64,000 bases of DNA. Origin: Gammaproteobacteria bacterium (GTDB taxonomy: Bacteria > Pseudomonadota > Gammaproteobacteria > JACKNK01). The notes below the pieces were generated by a model that worked only from the letters and a program-made list of their open reading frames with translations, was not told the origin of the DNA and did not search any database. Shown here one piece after another: positions 42,251 to 50,546 of this stretch (within the stretch, counting starts at the first letter, position 1; the number at the start of each line of letters is the position of its first letter). The translations under genes were made by a program, and so were the position numbers. The DNA is taken from positions 423,119-487,118 of the forward strand of contig JACKNK010000003.1 of assembly GCA_024234955.1 (NCBI GenBank), written 5' to 3'.

Positions 42251-42724
42251 TTAGGTATCCTTGGCGCGCTTCCTGGCACGCACCTCGGCCAGCAGATCGT
42301 TGAACGGCGCCGGTGCCGGTACTGAGACGAAACGGGCACTGATCGAACTCGAGCCCCCGACGTCGAAGCTGTACTTGCTTGAATACGATGCGTTCACGGA
42401 CGCGGCGAAATAGCCAACATTCACGCCCACTTCGGCGCCCACCGAAAATGAGCTGGATTTCGATGCATTGAAGGTGACCTTGGCATCGATGGTCGCCTCG
42501 GTGAGCTGATAGAAGGTCGGCGTAAAACCCAGCTCCAGCAGGGTCCGGGGCGGTTCGTTTTCGTTGAAACGCACACCCGATTCCGGGTCGGTGAGCAAGC
42601 GCGCGATGCGGATCGCATTCTGGTCCATCGCGAACTGCGCGTTCGCGATCGCCGTGCCCAATTTCTCGACCATCTGCGGCAGCGGTGCCTGCGCGAGTGG
42701 CGAATAGTCCAGGGTTTTGGCCAT
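42251..42724 (-). CDS. cluster core-domain protein, shortest form
   Basis: 157 residues, the minimal version: PLAQAPLPQMVEKLGTAIAN and AQFAMDQNAIRIARLLTD, then ELGFTPTFYQLTEATIDAKV, a strand-rich Ser/Val segment (FSVGAEVGVNVGYFAASVNA), SKYSFDVGGSSSISARFV and SVPAPAPFNDLLAEVRARKR. It defines the limits of the shared domain. GAGG lies ten bases before the ATG. Function unknown. Confidence 0.75.
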   Translation of the reverse strand: MAKTLDYSPLAQAPLPQMVEKLGTAIANAQFAMDQNAIRIARLLTDPESGVRFNENEPPRTLLELGFTPTFYQLTEATIDAKVTFNASKSSSFSVGAEVGVNVGYFAASVNASYSSKYSFDVGGSSSISARFVSVPAPAPFNDLLAEVRARKRAKDT

Positions 42725-42765
42725 GCTGCGATTACCTCAGGTACGAGGATGAGACCGCGAAACCG

Positions 42766-43512
42766 TTATTCATCCGCTTCCGCCGCGACAGAACCGCCGT
42801 TGCGCGCACTCTCGCGAATCGCTTCCAGGAATGCGGATGGCGCGGGAATACTGATCATCTTGGTCTTGATCATCGACGCGCCGCGCATGTCGAACTCGAA
42901 TTTGCGGTGGTACTCGACATTCACCGCAGCGCCAAAGAGCACGGCGCGCTTTCCGTTCGAATTGGTGACATTGGAAATCGCGGTTCGGTCGCCATCGGCG
43001 GCCGCCGCATCGCCCCCCCCACCGGCGTCGGCCGCAGGGGCCTCACCATCATCCGCAGGCGGCGCATCGTTGACGTCATCGTTTTCGAGATCGACATCCG
43101 CCGCACGGGCCTCCCCGCCGCCACCCTCGTTCCCCAGAGCCGCTGCCGCAGCGGCTGCGGCCAATTCGGTCGCACCGGCATCGTTGCCGACATTGAGGCT
43201 GGCTCCGACGCCGAAGTCTTCCTCGATTTTCATGTTCAGCGAGAGTTTGATTTTTATCTCGGTCTCGCTGAAGTGATAGAAGGTTGGCGTAAAACCCAGA
43301 TCCAGAAGGGATTTTTCGACATCCTTGCCTTCCGCGTTGGTCACCGTGACCTTGGAGTCGCCCAGCATCGCGGCGATTCGCACACTGGTCTGATCCAGCT
43401 TGAGCTGCGCTTCGGCGATGGCGATACCCATACGCTGAATCAACTCCGGCATGGGCGCATCCAGCAGCGCTTCCCCCGGGGTCATCTTCGCTACCTTGTT
43501 GTCGAATAACAT
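42766..43512 (-). CDS. cluster core-domain protein with Ala/Gly/Asp-rich insert
   Basis: 248 residues. Core: EALLDAPMPELIQRMGIAIA, AEAQLKLDQTSVRIAAMLGD, DLGFTPTFYHFSETEIKIKL, RKFEFDMRGASMIKTKMI, SIPAPSAFLEAIRESARN. Between the two halves is an insert of about 75 residues of low complexity: an Ala run, then Gly, Asp, Glu and Pro. It lies exactly where the paralogs have their variable Ser/Gly loop, so that loop tolerates large expansions and is probably exposed. AGGAGG nine bases before the ATG. Function unknown. Confidence 0.75.
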   Translation of the reverse strand: MLFDNKVAKMTPGEALLDAPMPELIQRMGIAIAEAQLKLDQTSVRIAAMLGDSKVTVTNAEGKDVEKSLLDLGFTPTFYHFSETEIKIKLSLNMKIEEDFGVGASLNVGNDAGATELAAAAAAAALGNEGGGGEARAADVDLENDDVNDAPPADDGEAPAADAGGGGDAAAADGDRTAISNVTNSNGKRAVLFGAAVNVEYHRKFEFDMRGASMIKTKMISIPAPSAFLEAIRESARNGGSVAAEADE

Positions 43513-43518
43513 GATCCC

Positions 43519-44124
43519 TTACCTCCTGAACATGGGATTGGGAGAACTGGACGCCGGAACCTCCGGCAGTGCCCTGGCCCTGCCCCGATCGATGTTGTCG
43601 GGACGAACCGTCCAGTAGTCGTGCTGAGCCAGCTCTTGTTCGAGCCGCCTTGGGTCGATATGCATATTGGTCAACAGCCAGCGGTTCAATCGCTCAGCAA
43701 GTGGCAGACGGGCACGCAACGCGCGCGCCTCGTTGAGCGCCTCGGCAAACGCGGTCTTGGCCCGATCGACTTCGCCCAGGCGCATGGCGATCACGCCTTC
43801 CCGCTGTCGTATGGTGGCTCGGTCCAGACGGGCAATATCGTGCTCCGGGGGATTTTCCTGGTAATGGGCCAATGCCTTCTCGCAGTAATCGAGCACTTCC
43901 TGATAGGCCCCCATACGTTCCAGAGACTCGAGCGAACAGCCGAGGTAGTGGCGAAAAAACACTTCCGGCGCACCTTGTCTGACCGCCACATTCATGGCCT
44001 CCCGATAGTGGGTGAGCGCTTCCTGATGGCGATCTTCCACCGCATGGATCTTGCCCTGCTCTGCCAATCCAAGATGCAGCGCGAAACGCTTTTGTTCGAG
44101 TTCTGTATGGCCGGTGACTGTCAT
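43519..44124 (-). CDS. TPR-repeat protein
   Basis: 201 residues, helical throughout. Seen: GLAEQGKIHAVEDRHQEALT and HYREAMNVAVRQ (first TPR), HYLGCSLESLERMGAYQEVL plus DYCEKALAHYQ (second), QREGVIAMRLGEVDRAKTAF plus AEALNEARALRA (third), and a C-terminal RNIDRGRARALPEVP-like tail. TPRs bind partner proteins, so this is a plausible chaperone or assembly factor for the cluster. The frame is open 16 codons upstream, into the previous gene; the ATG at 44122-44124 follows an AGGATC. Confidence 0.78.
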   Translation of the reverse strand: MTVTGHTELEQKRFALHLGLAEQGKIHAVEDRHQEALTHYREAMNVAVRQGAPEVFFRHYLGCSLESLERMGAYQEVLDYCEKALAHYQENPPEHDIARLDRATIRQREGVIAMRLGEVDRAKTAFAEALNEARALRARLPLAERLNRWLLTNMHIDPRRLEQELAQHDYWTVRPDNIDRGRARALPEVPASSSPNPMFRR

Positions 44125-44134
44125 GATCCTGACC

Positions 44135-45262
44135 TCAGGCGCGCTGTACCAGACGACTGGACGCGCCGGCATTTTTCAATTCCGCCTGCAACCAGCGGGC
44201 ATGCGTGCTCGTGAACGGTCCATCCAGTCGAGTCGGCAGTTTGCTGAGCGCCGTCACCGCCGATTCCTGGCTGCGATCCGCCAGCGAGGACAACACCTGG
44301 ACCGCCTTGTCCTTCTTGCCGGACAAGGCATCGATGTTCAAATCGAAAGCCTGGAAGGTGGTCAGTTCTGCCACCGCCAGCACCCCCAGGTCGGCGAATT
44401 CCAACAGCGCGGCCTCCGCCTGTTCCGGTGTCATCTGACGCTGCACCACGATCGGCAAACGCTGGATCAGCTTTTCCACAACCTGAGCAGGCACCCCGAC
44501 ACGGTCAGAGAGATATTCCCGCAGTGCTCGCGAATCGGTGGCTTCGCGCATCACGACATCGAAACGCTCAAAGGTTCGATTCACTAACTGCGCACTGGCG
44601 CCACCACCCCGCAGTTCATCCCACAACGCATTGGCTTGCTTGAAGTCCAGACCGGTCGCAATCATGCCGCCCAATGGGGCCCCGTTGTCGTTCGGCATCG
44701 GCTGCCCGGCCTTGCCAAGATGGCGCGCCACGATGGCCATAACCCGTTGCCGCAGGACCGCCGATCCAGGCGCAAGAATGAGGTCGTATCGACTCTGGCT
44801 GCGTACGGCCACATCCAGATCGACCTTCAAGGCCTGAAACCGCGCGCGCAATGCCTCGACCGTCGCCAGACTCACCCCGCCCATCAACAACGCCGGCGAG
44901 GCACAGATGATCTCACGCGCCTTGTCCGGCTTGACGCCGAGCACATGAGAAATCAGTTGAACGATCGCGCCGATATGGGAGAAATCGCGAATCACCAATG
45001 CGATGTCGTAATCGGGAACACCTTCCTCGATTACCGCGCCCTGTTCCTGGATCGATGCCTGCAAGCCGGCCTCGTTCACCAGTTCCAGCAGGCGTTCCGC
45101 CCTGTCCCGCTCGATATTGCCTTCGAGCACCTGCGGCGCGAGATACATAAGCCGCGCAACCCGGTTCGCCGGCCAATTGAGAGCCGCCGCCAGGGAGCGC
45201 ATCAGGCCTGCTCCTGCAGAACCCAGTGACTCAATCACGATCTTGAATCTTTTATCTTCCAT
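44135..45262 (-). CDS. protein built of about five L7/L12 C-terminal-domain-like repeats
   Basis: 375 residues from the ATG chosen, or 403 from a TTG at 45344-45346; neither has a good ribosome site. Numbered from that TTG, five units repeat at about 33-100, 112-180, 187-265, 262-338 and 334-401. Each has a strand (FKIVIESLG, YDIALVIRD, YDLILAPG, FDVVMREA, FDLNIDAL), a helix, a short hydrophobic segment with a P (LAPQVLEG, ASPALLMGG, RLPIVVQ, KLPTRLDG), a helix, and a closing GA or GL strand. This is the order of the ribosomal L7/L12 C-terminal domain (strand, VIK helix, ..V...P..LKEG, helix, GA..E). First gene of the cluster. Function unknown. Confidence 0.72.
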   Translation of the reverse strand: MEDKRFKIVIESLGSAGAGLMRSLAAALNWPANRVARLMYLAPQVLEGNIERDRAERLLELVNEAGLQASIQEQGAVIEEGVPDYDIALVIRDFSHIGAIVQLISHVLGVKPDKAREIICASPALLMGGVSLATVEALRARFQALKVDLDVAVRSQSRYDLILAPGSAVLRQRVMAIVARHLGKAGQPMPNDNGAPLGGMIATGLDFKQANALWDELRGGGASAQLVNRTFERFDVVMREATDSRALREYLSDRVGVPAQVVEKLIQRLPIVVQRQMTPEQAEAALLEFADLGVLAVAELTTFQAFDLNIDALSGKKDKAVQVLSSLADRSQESAVTALSKLPTRLDGPFTSTHARWLQAELKNAGASSRLVQRA

Positions 45263-45385
45263 ACCCATTGGGGTGCGATATCCAGCCGATGCGAGCGATA
45301 CCGTCGCAAGATCGGCGTTTTTAGCCTTCTTATTTGTCTTGGCCAATCTAGTACAGATCGGGTGTCGATACCATGACGCTGCTGA

Positions 45386-45397
45386 GGTTGATCAACC
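45386..45397. promoter_or_regulatory. 12-bp perfect palindrome in the divergent region
   Basis: GGTTGATCAACC lies between the first gene of the 33-45 kb cluster and the divergent GTPase genes, 124 bases from the former's ATG. It is a candidate operator controlling one or both directions. No matching regulator gene is visible. Confidence 0.3.
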
Positions 45398-45515
45398 CAC
45401 TCTCGACAAGCCCCGGGTCCGAGGCGACTACTGCCACGAGGCAGCCCCCATCCCCCCGTCAGCCTGGGGTCGGTTTGCCCGCGCACGCCGCGCGCGTCTG
45501 TGTTGCAATCACGTC

Positions 45516-47027
45516 ATGTCCCTTCCCCTGACGCCGCTTCGCCTGCTCCTCGCCCTCGGCCTTCTGCTTGGCACCGTGCTGACGATCCTGTTTGCACTAG
45601 TGCTGACCGATTACGCGCTCAGCGTCTGGGAACGTTTGCAGGCCGCGCCGACCTGGCTGCGCATCGTTTATGTAAACGGGATCGGCCTGATGCTGCTGTT
45701 CGGGCTGTGGCTGGTCTGGCGACTGCTGCGTCCGACACCGATCCGCGCGACGAAGACCGCGCCCATCCCGACCGAAGCAGGCCTCCATGAACGTGTCGCA
45801 ACGCTCAGCGAACAGGGCATGGATACGGCTTCCGCTGAACGCGAGCTTCAGGAACTGGGGCGGCGTCGCGAGGCCGGCGAGATCCACATCACCTTGTTCG
45901 GCGAGATCAATGCCGGCAAGTCGTCATTGATCCGTGCGCTGCTGCCGGACGCCGTGATCGACACCTCCCCTCGTGGTGGCGTCACCCGCGAAATCACGCA
46001 TTACGCATGGCAACGCCCATCCGGCGATCGCCTGCTGCTGACGGACCTGCCGGGGCTGAACGAAGCCGATGGCCACCTCGACGATCTGGCACGTGAAGAA
46101 GCGACCCGCGCACATCTGGTCATCTACGTGTGTGATGGCGATCTCAGCCGTGCGCAATGGGGAGAACTGAGTACCTTGCGCGCCCTCAACAAGCCGCTGA
46201 TCCTGGCGCTCAACAAAACTGATCGTTACCGCGCCGATGAACTCGACAGCCTGCTCGAACGTCTGCGCGAGCGGATCGCCGGAGACCCTCCCGTCGATCT
46301 CGTCACCGTCAGCGCGGGCGGCAACGAGGAATTGATCCGTCAGACTCCGGACGGCGGGGAGGAACGCATCACCCGTCCGCGACCGATTCAGATCGACGCC
46401 TTGCAGACCGCGATACAGGCCCGGATCGACCGCGACCCCAAAGCGCTTGCGGCATTACGCGACAGCGCGATTTTCGCGCTCGCCGCCCACAAGCTGGACG
46501 CCGAACAGACCCGCCACCGCCGAGAACGGGCACAGAGCGAAATCGACGCCCACACCCGCAAGGCGGTGATCGCGGCGATGGCCGCCGTCGCACCGGGCAC
46601 CGACCTCCTCATCCAGGGTTATCTCGGTTACAGCCTGATCAAATCCCTGTGCGCGATCTATGCGGTACCGCTGCGCGAGGTCGATGCCGACACCTATCTG
46701 CAAATGGTCACCGGGCGGCTAAAACGCACGCTGCCGCTGATGCTCGCCATCGCCGGCAATGCCCTCAAGTCCTTCCCCGGCCTCGGCACATTGGGCGGTG
46801 GCGTATTGCACGCCATCGCCTATGGACTCATCTTTGACAGCCTGGGAAAGGCGGTGCGCGATACCCTGGAATCGCGCGGTGCCTTCCGCCCTCTTCCCGC
46901 CAGCAAACAGTTCGAGACCCACCTTGGCCAACATCTGGACACGTCTTTTTCCTCAGGTCATGCGCGACGCATTGCCGAGCTGGTCTTCAAACAAGCCCGC
47001 GAAGACGCCCGACACCGCACCCCCTGA
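45516..47027 (+). CDS. membrane-anchored GTPase with DUF697-like C-terminus
   Basis: 503 residues. Two N-terminal membrane helices (LLLALGLLLGTVLTILFALV; IVYVNGIGLMLLFGLWLVWR). The G domain has G1 FGEINAGKSSLIRAL, G3 LTDLPGLNE, and G4 LALNKTDRY. A C-terminal helical, partly hydrophobic region follows (AAVAPGTDLLIQGYLGYSLI, LKSFPGLGTLGGGVLHAIAY), typical of the DUF697/YcjF-like GTPases. The ATG at 45516 replaces a 133-codon open extension that runs back into the divergent gene. Cellular role unknown; it probably acts at the inner membrane with the next gene. Confidence 0.85.
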   Translation: MSLPLTPLRLLLALGLLLGTVLTILFALVLTDYALSVWERLQAAPTWLRIVYVNGIGLMLLFGLWLVWRLLRPTPIRATKTAPIPTEAGLHERVATLSEQGMDTASAERELQELGRRREAGEIHITLFGEINAGKSSLIRALLPDAVIDTSPRGGVTREITHYAWQRPSGDRLLLTDLPGLNEADGHLDDLAREEATRAHLVIYVCDGDLSRAQWGELSTLRALNKPLILALNKTDRYRADELDSLLERLRERIAGDPPVDLVTVSAGGNEELIRQTPDGGEERITRPRPIQIDALQTAIQARIDRDPKALAALRDSAIFALAAHKLDAEQTRHRRERAQSEIDAHTRKAVIAAMAAVAPGTDLLIQGYLGYSLIKSLCAIYAVPLREVDADTYLQMVTGRLKRTLPLMLAIAGNALKSFPGLGTLGGGVLHAIAYGLIFDSLGKAVRDTLESRGAFRPLPASKQFETHLGQHLDTSFSSGHARRIAELVFKQAREDARHRTP

Positions 47028-48306
47028 AGACAGCAAGCCGTTGAGCCGGGCACGCCACAGTCTGCGCGCCCTGCTCGACGACCCGCGCGTGCCGGACCAA
47101 GTACGGGAATCGCTTGCGGCGGATTTCCAGCAGGTCGAGTTGATGCTCAACAAACTCGATCAGGGGCAATTGCATATCGCCGTGTTCGGGCGCGTCAGTG
47201 TCGGCAAATCCGCCTTGCTGAACGCCTTGCTGGGCCACGAGGAATTCCGCACCAGCCCGCTTCATGGCGAGACCCGAGACGCCCGCGCTGCGGCCTGGCG
47301 CGAGGTCGATGCCGGCGGTCTGTATCTGATCGACACCCCCGGCATCGATGAGATCGACGGCGAGACGCGTGAACGTCTGGCCCACGAAGTCGCCGGACGC
47401 GCCGATCTGGTCCTGTTTGTCTGCGACGGCGATCTGACCCAATCCGAACTCGCCGCCTTGCGACGATTGCGTGCCCATCAACGGCCATTGCTCCTCGTTC
47501 TGAACAAAGCGGATCGGTATACCCGGGAGGAACTGGTGTTGCTGGAGCAGACCCTCGCCGAGCGGGTCGCCGACATCCTCCCGGCGGGGCACATCGTCAC
47601 CGCCGCCGCCAAACCTGGGGAACGCCTCTATCTCCAGATCGATGCCGAAGGCAACGAACACGAGTTGCGCCGCCGACCGCCGGTGGACATCGCCCTGCTC
47701 CGAGAGCGGCTATGGACCATCATGGCGGGTGAGGGACAGACCCTCGCCGCCGTCAATGCAGGATTGGTCGCCGGTGAGCTGGCCGATCAGGTGGGCGCGC
47801 GACTGGTCGAAGTAAAACGCGAAGTGGCCGACAAACTGGTCCGTGGCTACTGCGTGACCAAAGGCCTGCTGGTTGCGATCAATCCGGTTCCGGTCACGGA
47901 TCTGTTCGCCGCAATCGCCGTGGATGTGGGCATGATCGTGCATCTCTCCAGACTCCATGAAAGCCCGCTCACTCGCGCGGAAGCGGGGAGCCTGGTCCGC
48001 ACCATCGCCATGCAGATGGCCCTGTTGATGGGAACCGTCTGGGGCGTGCATCTGCTGTCGTCGCTGCTCAAGACCACCAGCTTTGGACTGTCCACGGTGC
48101 TCACTGCCAGCGCCCAGGGCGCGGTCGCCTATTACTCCAGTTACGTGATCGGTCTGGCCGCAAACCGCTATTTCGCACAAGGGCGATCCTGGGGCGTCGG
48201 CGGACCGAAACGCATGGTGCAGGAGATTCTCGACGACCTGGACCGTGACTCCATTCTCGCGGAAGCCCGTTCCGAAATTGCCGCTCGGCTACGCAATGCA
48301 GTTTGA
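46960..48306 (+). CDS. GTPase with DUF697-like C-terminus, second copy
   Basis: 448 residues. G1 VFGRVSVGKSALLNALLG, G3 LIDTPGIDEIDG, G4 LVLNKADRYT. C-terminal half: GYCVTKGLLVAINPVPVTDL, MALLMGTVWGVHLLSSLLKT and AVAYYSSYVIGLAANRYFAQG, two or three hydrophobic helices as in DUF697. It overlaps the upstream GTPase gene by 68 bases, so the two are translationally linked. They are paralogs and may work as a heteromeric pair. An alternative TTG start lies 12 codons earlier. Confidence 0.85.
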   Translation: MRDALPSWSSNKPAKTPDTAPPEDSKPLSRARHSLRALLDDPRVPDQVRESLAADFQQVELMLNKLDQGQLHIAVFGRVSVGKSALLNALLGHEEFRTSPLHGETRDARAAAWREVDAGGLYLIDTPGIDEIDGETRERLAHEVAGRADLVLFVCDGDLTQSELAALRRLRAHQRPLLLVLNKADRYTREELVLLEQTLAERVADILPAGHIVTAAAKPGERLYLQIDAEGNEHELRRRPPVDIALLRERLWTIMAGEGQTLAAVNAGLVAGELADQVGARLVEVKREVADKLVRGYCVTKGLLVAINPVPVTDLFAAIAVDVGMIVHLSRLHESPLTRAEAGSLVRTIAMQMALLMGTVWGVHLLSSLLKTTSFGLSTVLTASAQGAVAYYSSYVIGLAANRYFAQGRSWGVGGPKRMVQEILDDLDRDSILAEARSEIAARLRNAV

Positions 48307-48370
48307 TTGCTATAGTTCAGCCGTTTTCGCCGTACCAACACAATTACTAGAACGCAAGGAACCCCAAACA

Positions 48371-49570
48371 ATGCGTCGCCTATCTTCCCTGGCCCCGGCC
48401 TTGACCTGCTCCGTCACCCTGCTTGCTGCAACCGCCGTCCAAGCTGGCGGATTCCGTCTCCCGGACGTGTCCGCCGTCGGCGTTGCCGTCGCCAACGCGC
48501 TGGTCGCCAATCCGAACGAAGATGGCGCGATACCGATCAACCCAGCCGCAATGAGCTTTCTTCCAGGTAACGGCGTTGTCGCCGGCGGCGCCATGCTGAT
48601 CGACTTCGGCACCGAGGTGACTCGCACCGGGACGACCGTGGAAAGCGACAGCAACCCGTGGGCCGTGGTCCCGAGCTTTTACGTGGCACACCACATTCCG
48701 GACTCGATCTTCACGGTTGGCCTGAATATCAACGCACCGTTCGGTTTGGCCACGCGCTGGCCTGCCGGCACCTTCGCCGCGACCGACCCGACCTTGAGCC
48801 GCTTGCGCATGGTCAGCATCAATCCGAATGTTTCGGCCAGGATCGGAGACCACACCGCCATTTCGATTGGCCCGGCGCATTACCGGATCACCGACATCGT
48901 TCAGGACAGTGCCACCAACGCCATGTCCGGCACTGGCGACAAGACCGGTTACCAAATCGGTTTGATGCATGTTGAACAAGACTGGAGTGTCGGTCTCTCC
49001 TATCGCAGCCAGATCACCGTCCCCGTCGAAGGGCGGCTTAACCGGGTGTTGCCCATCGGCGTCGATTTTCAATTCCCGGAACTGCTGCAGGTCGGCGGGC
49101 GTTACCAGGTCAACGACAAGCTTGCGATCGAATATGACATTGAGCGCGTCGGCTGGAGCGCTTACAAGGACTCCCGAATCATCAATCAGACCACCGGTGC
49201 CACCGTCTCCTTCAGCACGCACAACTGGCGGGACACCACCACCCACCGACTCGGCCTGACCTACAAACTCAACGACAGCACCGATCTGATGTTCGGTTAC
49301 CTCGACGATCAGAACCCTCAGCCGGAATCCCGCTTTTCACCCCGACTTCCCGCGCTGGACTATCAAGGTTATAGCGTTGGCGTCGGCTACAAGATTGGGC
49401 AGTTCCGACTGGTCGGATCCTATCAATTCCTCGATTTCAAGGACCGCGACATCAACAACAGCGCCGCATTCGGGACCTATGGTACGGACGGCAACGGCAC
49501 GGCGATCTATAACGGCAAATACGCCAGCTACGTTCACCAGGTCGGCCTCGGCCTCTCCGCGAGTTTCTGA
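48371..49570 (+). CDS. FadL/OmpP1-family outer membrane channel
   Basis: 399 residues. Signal peptide ending AATAVQA-GGF. Seen: the family start GGFRLPDVSAVGVAVANAL, with NPAAMSFLPGN (the NPA motif of FadL), then long amphipathic beta strands such as GYQIGLMHVEQDWSVGLSYR and a terminal GLGLSASF ending in Phe, as in outer-membrane barrels. FadL proteins pass hydrophobic compounds such as fatty acids or aromatics; the cargo here is not known. It follows the GTPase gene by 64 bases, and a hairpin lies just after the stop. Confidence 0.9.
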   Translation: MRRLSSLAPALTCSVTLLAATAVQAGGFRLPDVSAVGVAVANALVANPNEDGAIPINPAAMSFLPGNGVVAGGAMLIDFGTEVTRTGTTVESDSNPWAVVPSFYVAHHIPDSIFTVGLNINAPFGLATRWPAGTFAATDPTLSRLRMVSINPNVSARIGDHTAISIGPAHYRITDIVQDSATNAMSGTGDKTGYQIGLMHVEQDWSVGLSYRSQITVPVEGRLNRVLPIGVDFQFPELLQVGGRYQVNDKLAIEYDIERVGWSAYKDSRIINQTTGATVSFSTHNWRDTTTHRLGLTYKLNDSTDLMFGYLDDQNPQPESRFSPRLPALDYQGYSVGVGYKIGQFRLVGSYQFLDFKDRDINNSAAFGTYGTDGNGTAIYNGKYASYVHQVGLGLSASF

Positions 49571-49579
49571 ACCCATGCC

Positions 49580-49608
49580 CCCGTCCCCGGTTTCTCGCCG
49601 GGGACGGG
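49580..49608 (+). terminator. hairpin after the FadL-type gene
   Basis: Perfect 11-bp arms CCCGTCCCCGG (49580-49590) and CCGGGGACGGG (49598-49608), loop of 7. No T run follows on the plus strand, so termination is uncertain. It lies between convergent genes and could serve both. Confidence 0.55.
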
Positions 49609-49615
49609 ATTCCAC

Positions 49616-50506
49616 TCAGGGCGCGCCCCCTTCGACACGCACCTTGCGCGCGGTGAACTGAAACGCCGCAAGGCCCCCGATGATCAGCCCGCTACCGGCC
49701 AGCACATACAAGTCCAACGGCTCCTGATTAGCCCAATGCCCCAGCCATAGCGCAGTCGCAGGGGTAATCAGGGTAATGAGAGCGGCGCGCACCGGGTCCA
49801 GCTCGCGCAGCACGTAGTAATACAACGCAAACCCGACGCCGGTGCCGATCACCGCCAGATAACCGAGCGACGCCCACGCGCGGAACGTCAAATCCGGCAC
49901 CTGCACAACTGCGGATGTCTGCCACCAGAGAAGCAGAAACAACGGCAAGGCAAGCACCAGTCCCCCGGCGGTCACCGCCATTCCGGGTATCTCGCGGCCC
50001 CAACGTTTCACCCATATCGAACTCGCCGAGTGCGCCAGCACCGAACCGAGCATCGCGATCACACCCATCGTCGTCAGATCGGAATCGGCACCAGGACGAA
50101 GCATCATCACCGCCAGACCGACCACCCCCATGCCCATACCCAGCCACTGGCCGACACGCATGGTCTCGGAACGCAGCCAGAGCCGCGCCATCACACCCGT
50201 GACGATCGGCGACAGGCCGAATACCACCGCGATCCAGCCGGAGGGAATACGTTGCGCAGACCAATACACCAGGCTCATGGCAAAGAAGATTCCCAGGCCG
50301 GCGGCCAAATAGGTCGCCAGCGCCTCACGATGTCGCGGCACATGCACCCGTAGCAGCCCGACCAGTCCCCATACGACCAATAACCCGATTGCCATGCGCG
50401 CGGTGACGGCGAACAGAAAATCGCCGCCCTCGCTGCTCCAGGCAATCGCCAGTGGCGTGGTTGTCCAGATCAGAATCACGCTCAGATACGCCGCCGGAAC
50501 GGACAT
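49616..50506 (-). CDS. EamA-family (drug/metabolite) transporter
   Basis: 296 residues with ten membrane helices in two EamA repeats. Seen: YLSVILIWTTTPLAIAWSS, the paired GLSPIVTGVMARLWLRSE, GMGMGVVGLAVMML, and in the second half AVIGTGVGFALYYYVLRELD and LITPATALWLGHWANQE. Substrate not predictable. AAGGAG six bases before the ATG at 50504-50506 decides the start over one six codons earlier. Convergent with the FadL-type gene. Confidence 0.9.
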   Translation of the reverse strand: MSVPAAYLSVILIWTTTPLAIAWSSEGGDFLFAVTARMAIGLLVVWGLVGLLRVHVPRHREALATYLAAGLGIFFAMSLVYWSAQRIPSGWIAVVFGLSPIVTGVMARLWLRSETMRVGQWLGMGMGVVGLAVMMLRPGADSDLTTMGVIAMLGSVLAHSASSIWVKRWGREIPGMAVTAGGLVLALPLFLLLWWQTSAVVQVPDLTFRAWASLGYLAVIGTGVGFALYYYVLRELDPVRAALITLITPATALWLGHWANQEPLDLYVLAGSGLIIGGLAAFQFTARKVRVEGGAP

Positions 50507-50546
50507 CGTCTTCTCCTTGCTCATCTCACTCCGAGGCCCCGAAACG

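Noticed and set aside
33326..45346. Contractile injection system, tailocin or prophage
   Set aside because: No sheath, tube, baseplate, spike, capsid, portal, terminase or integrase was recognised; PASTA and amidase-like domains alone are not enough.
33326..45346. Type VI secretion or known polymorphic toxin locus
   Set aside because: No VgrG, Hcp, PAAR, RHS or immunity-type small gene was seen.
45117..45515. 133-codon N-terminal extension of the first GTPase
   Set aside because: It overlaps the divergent gene and the regulatory region, and the ATG at 45516 begins a sensible membrane anchor.
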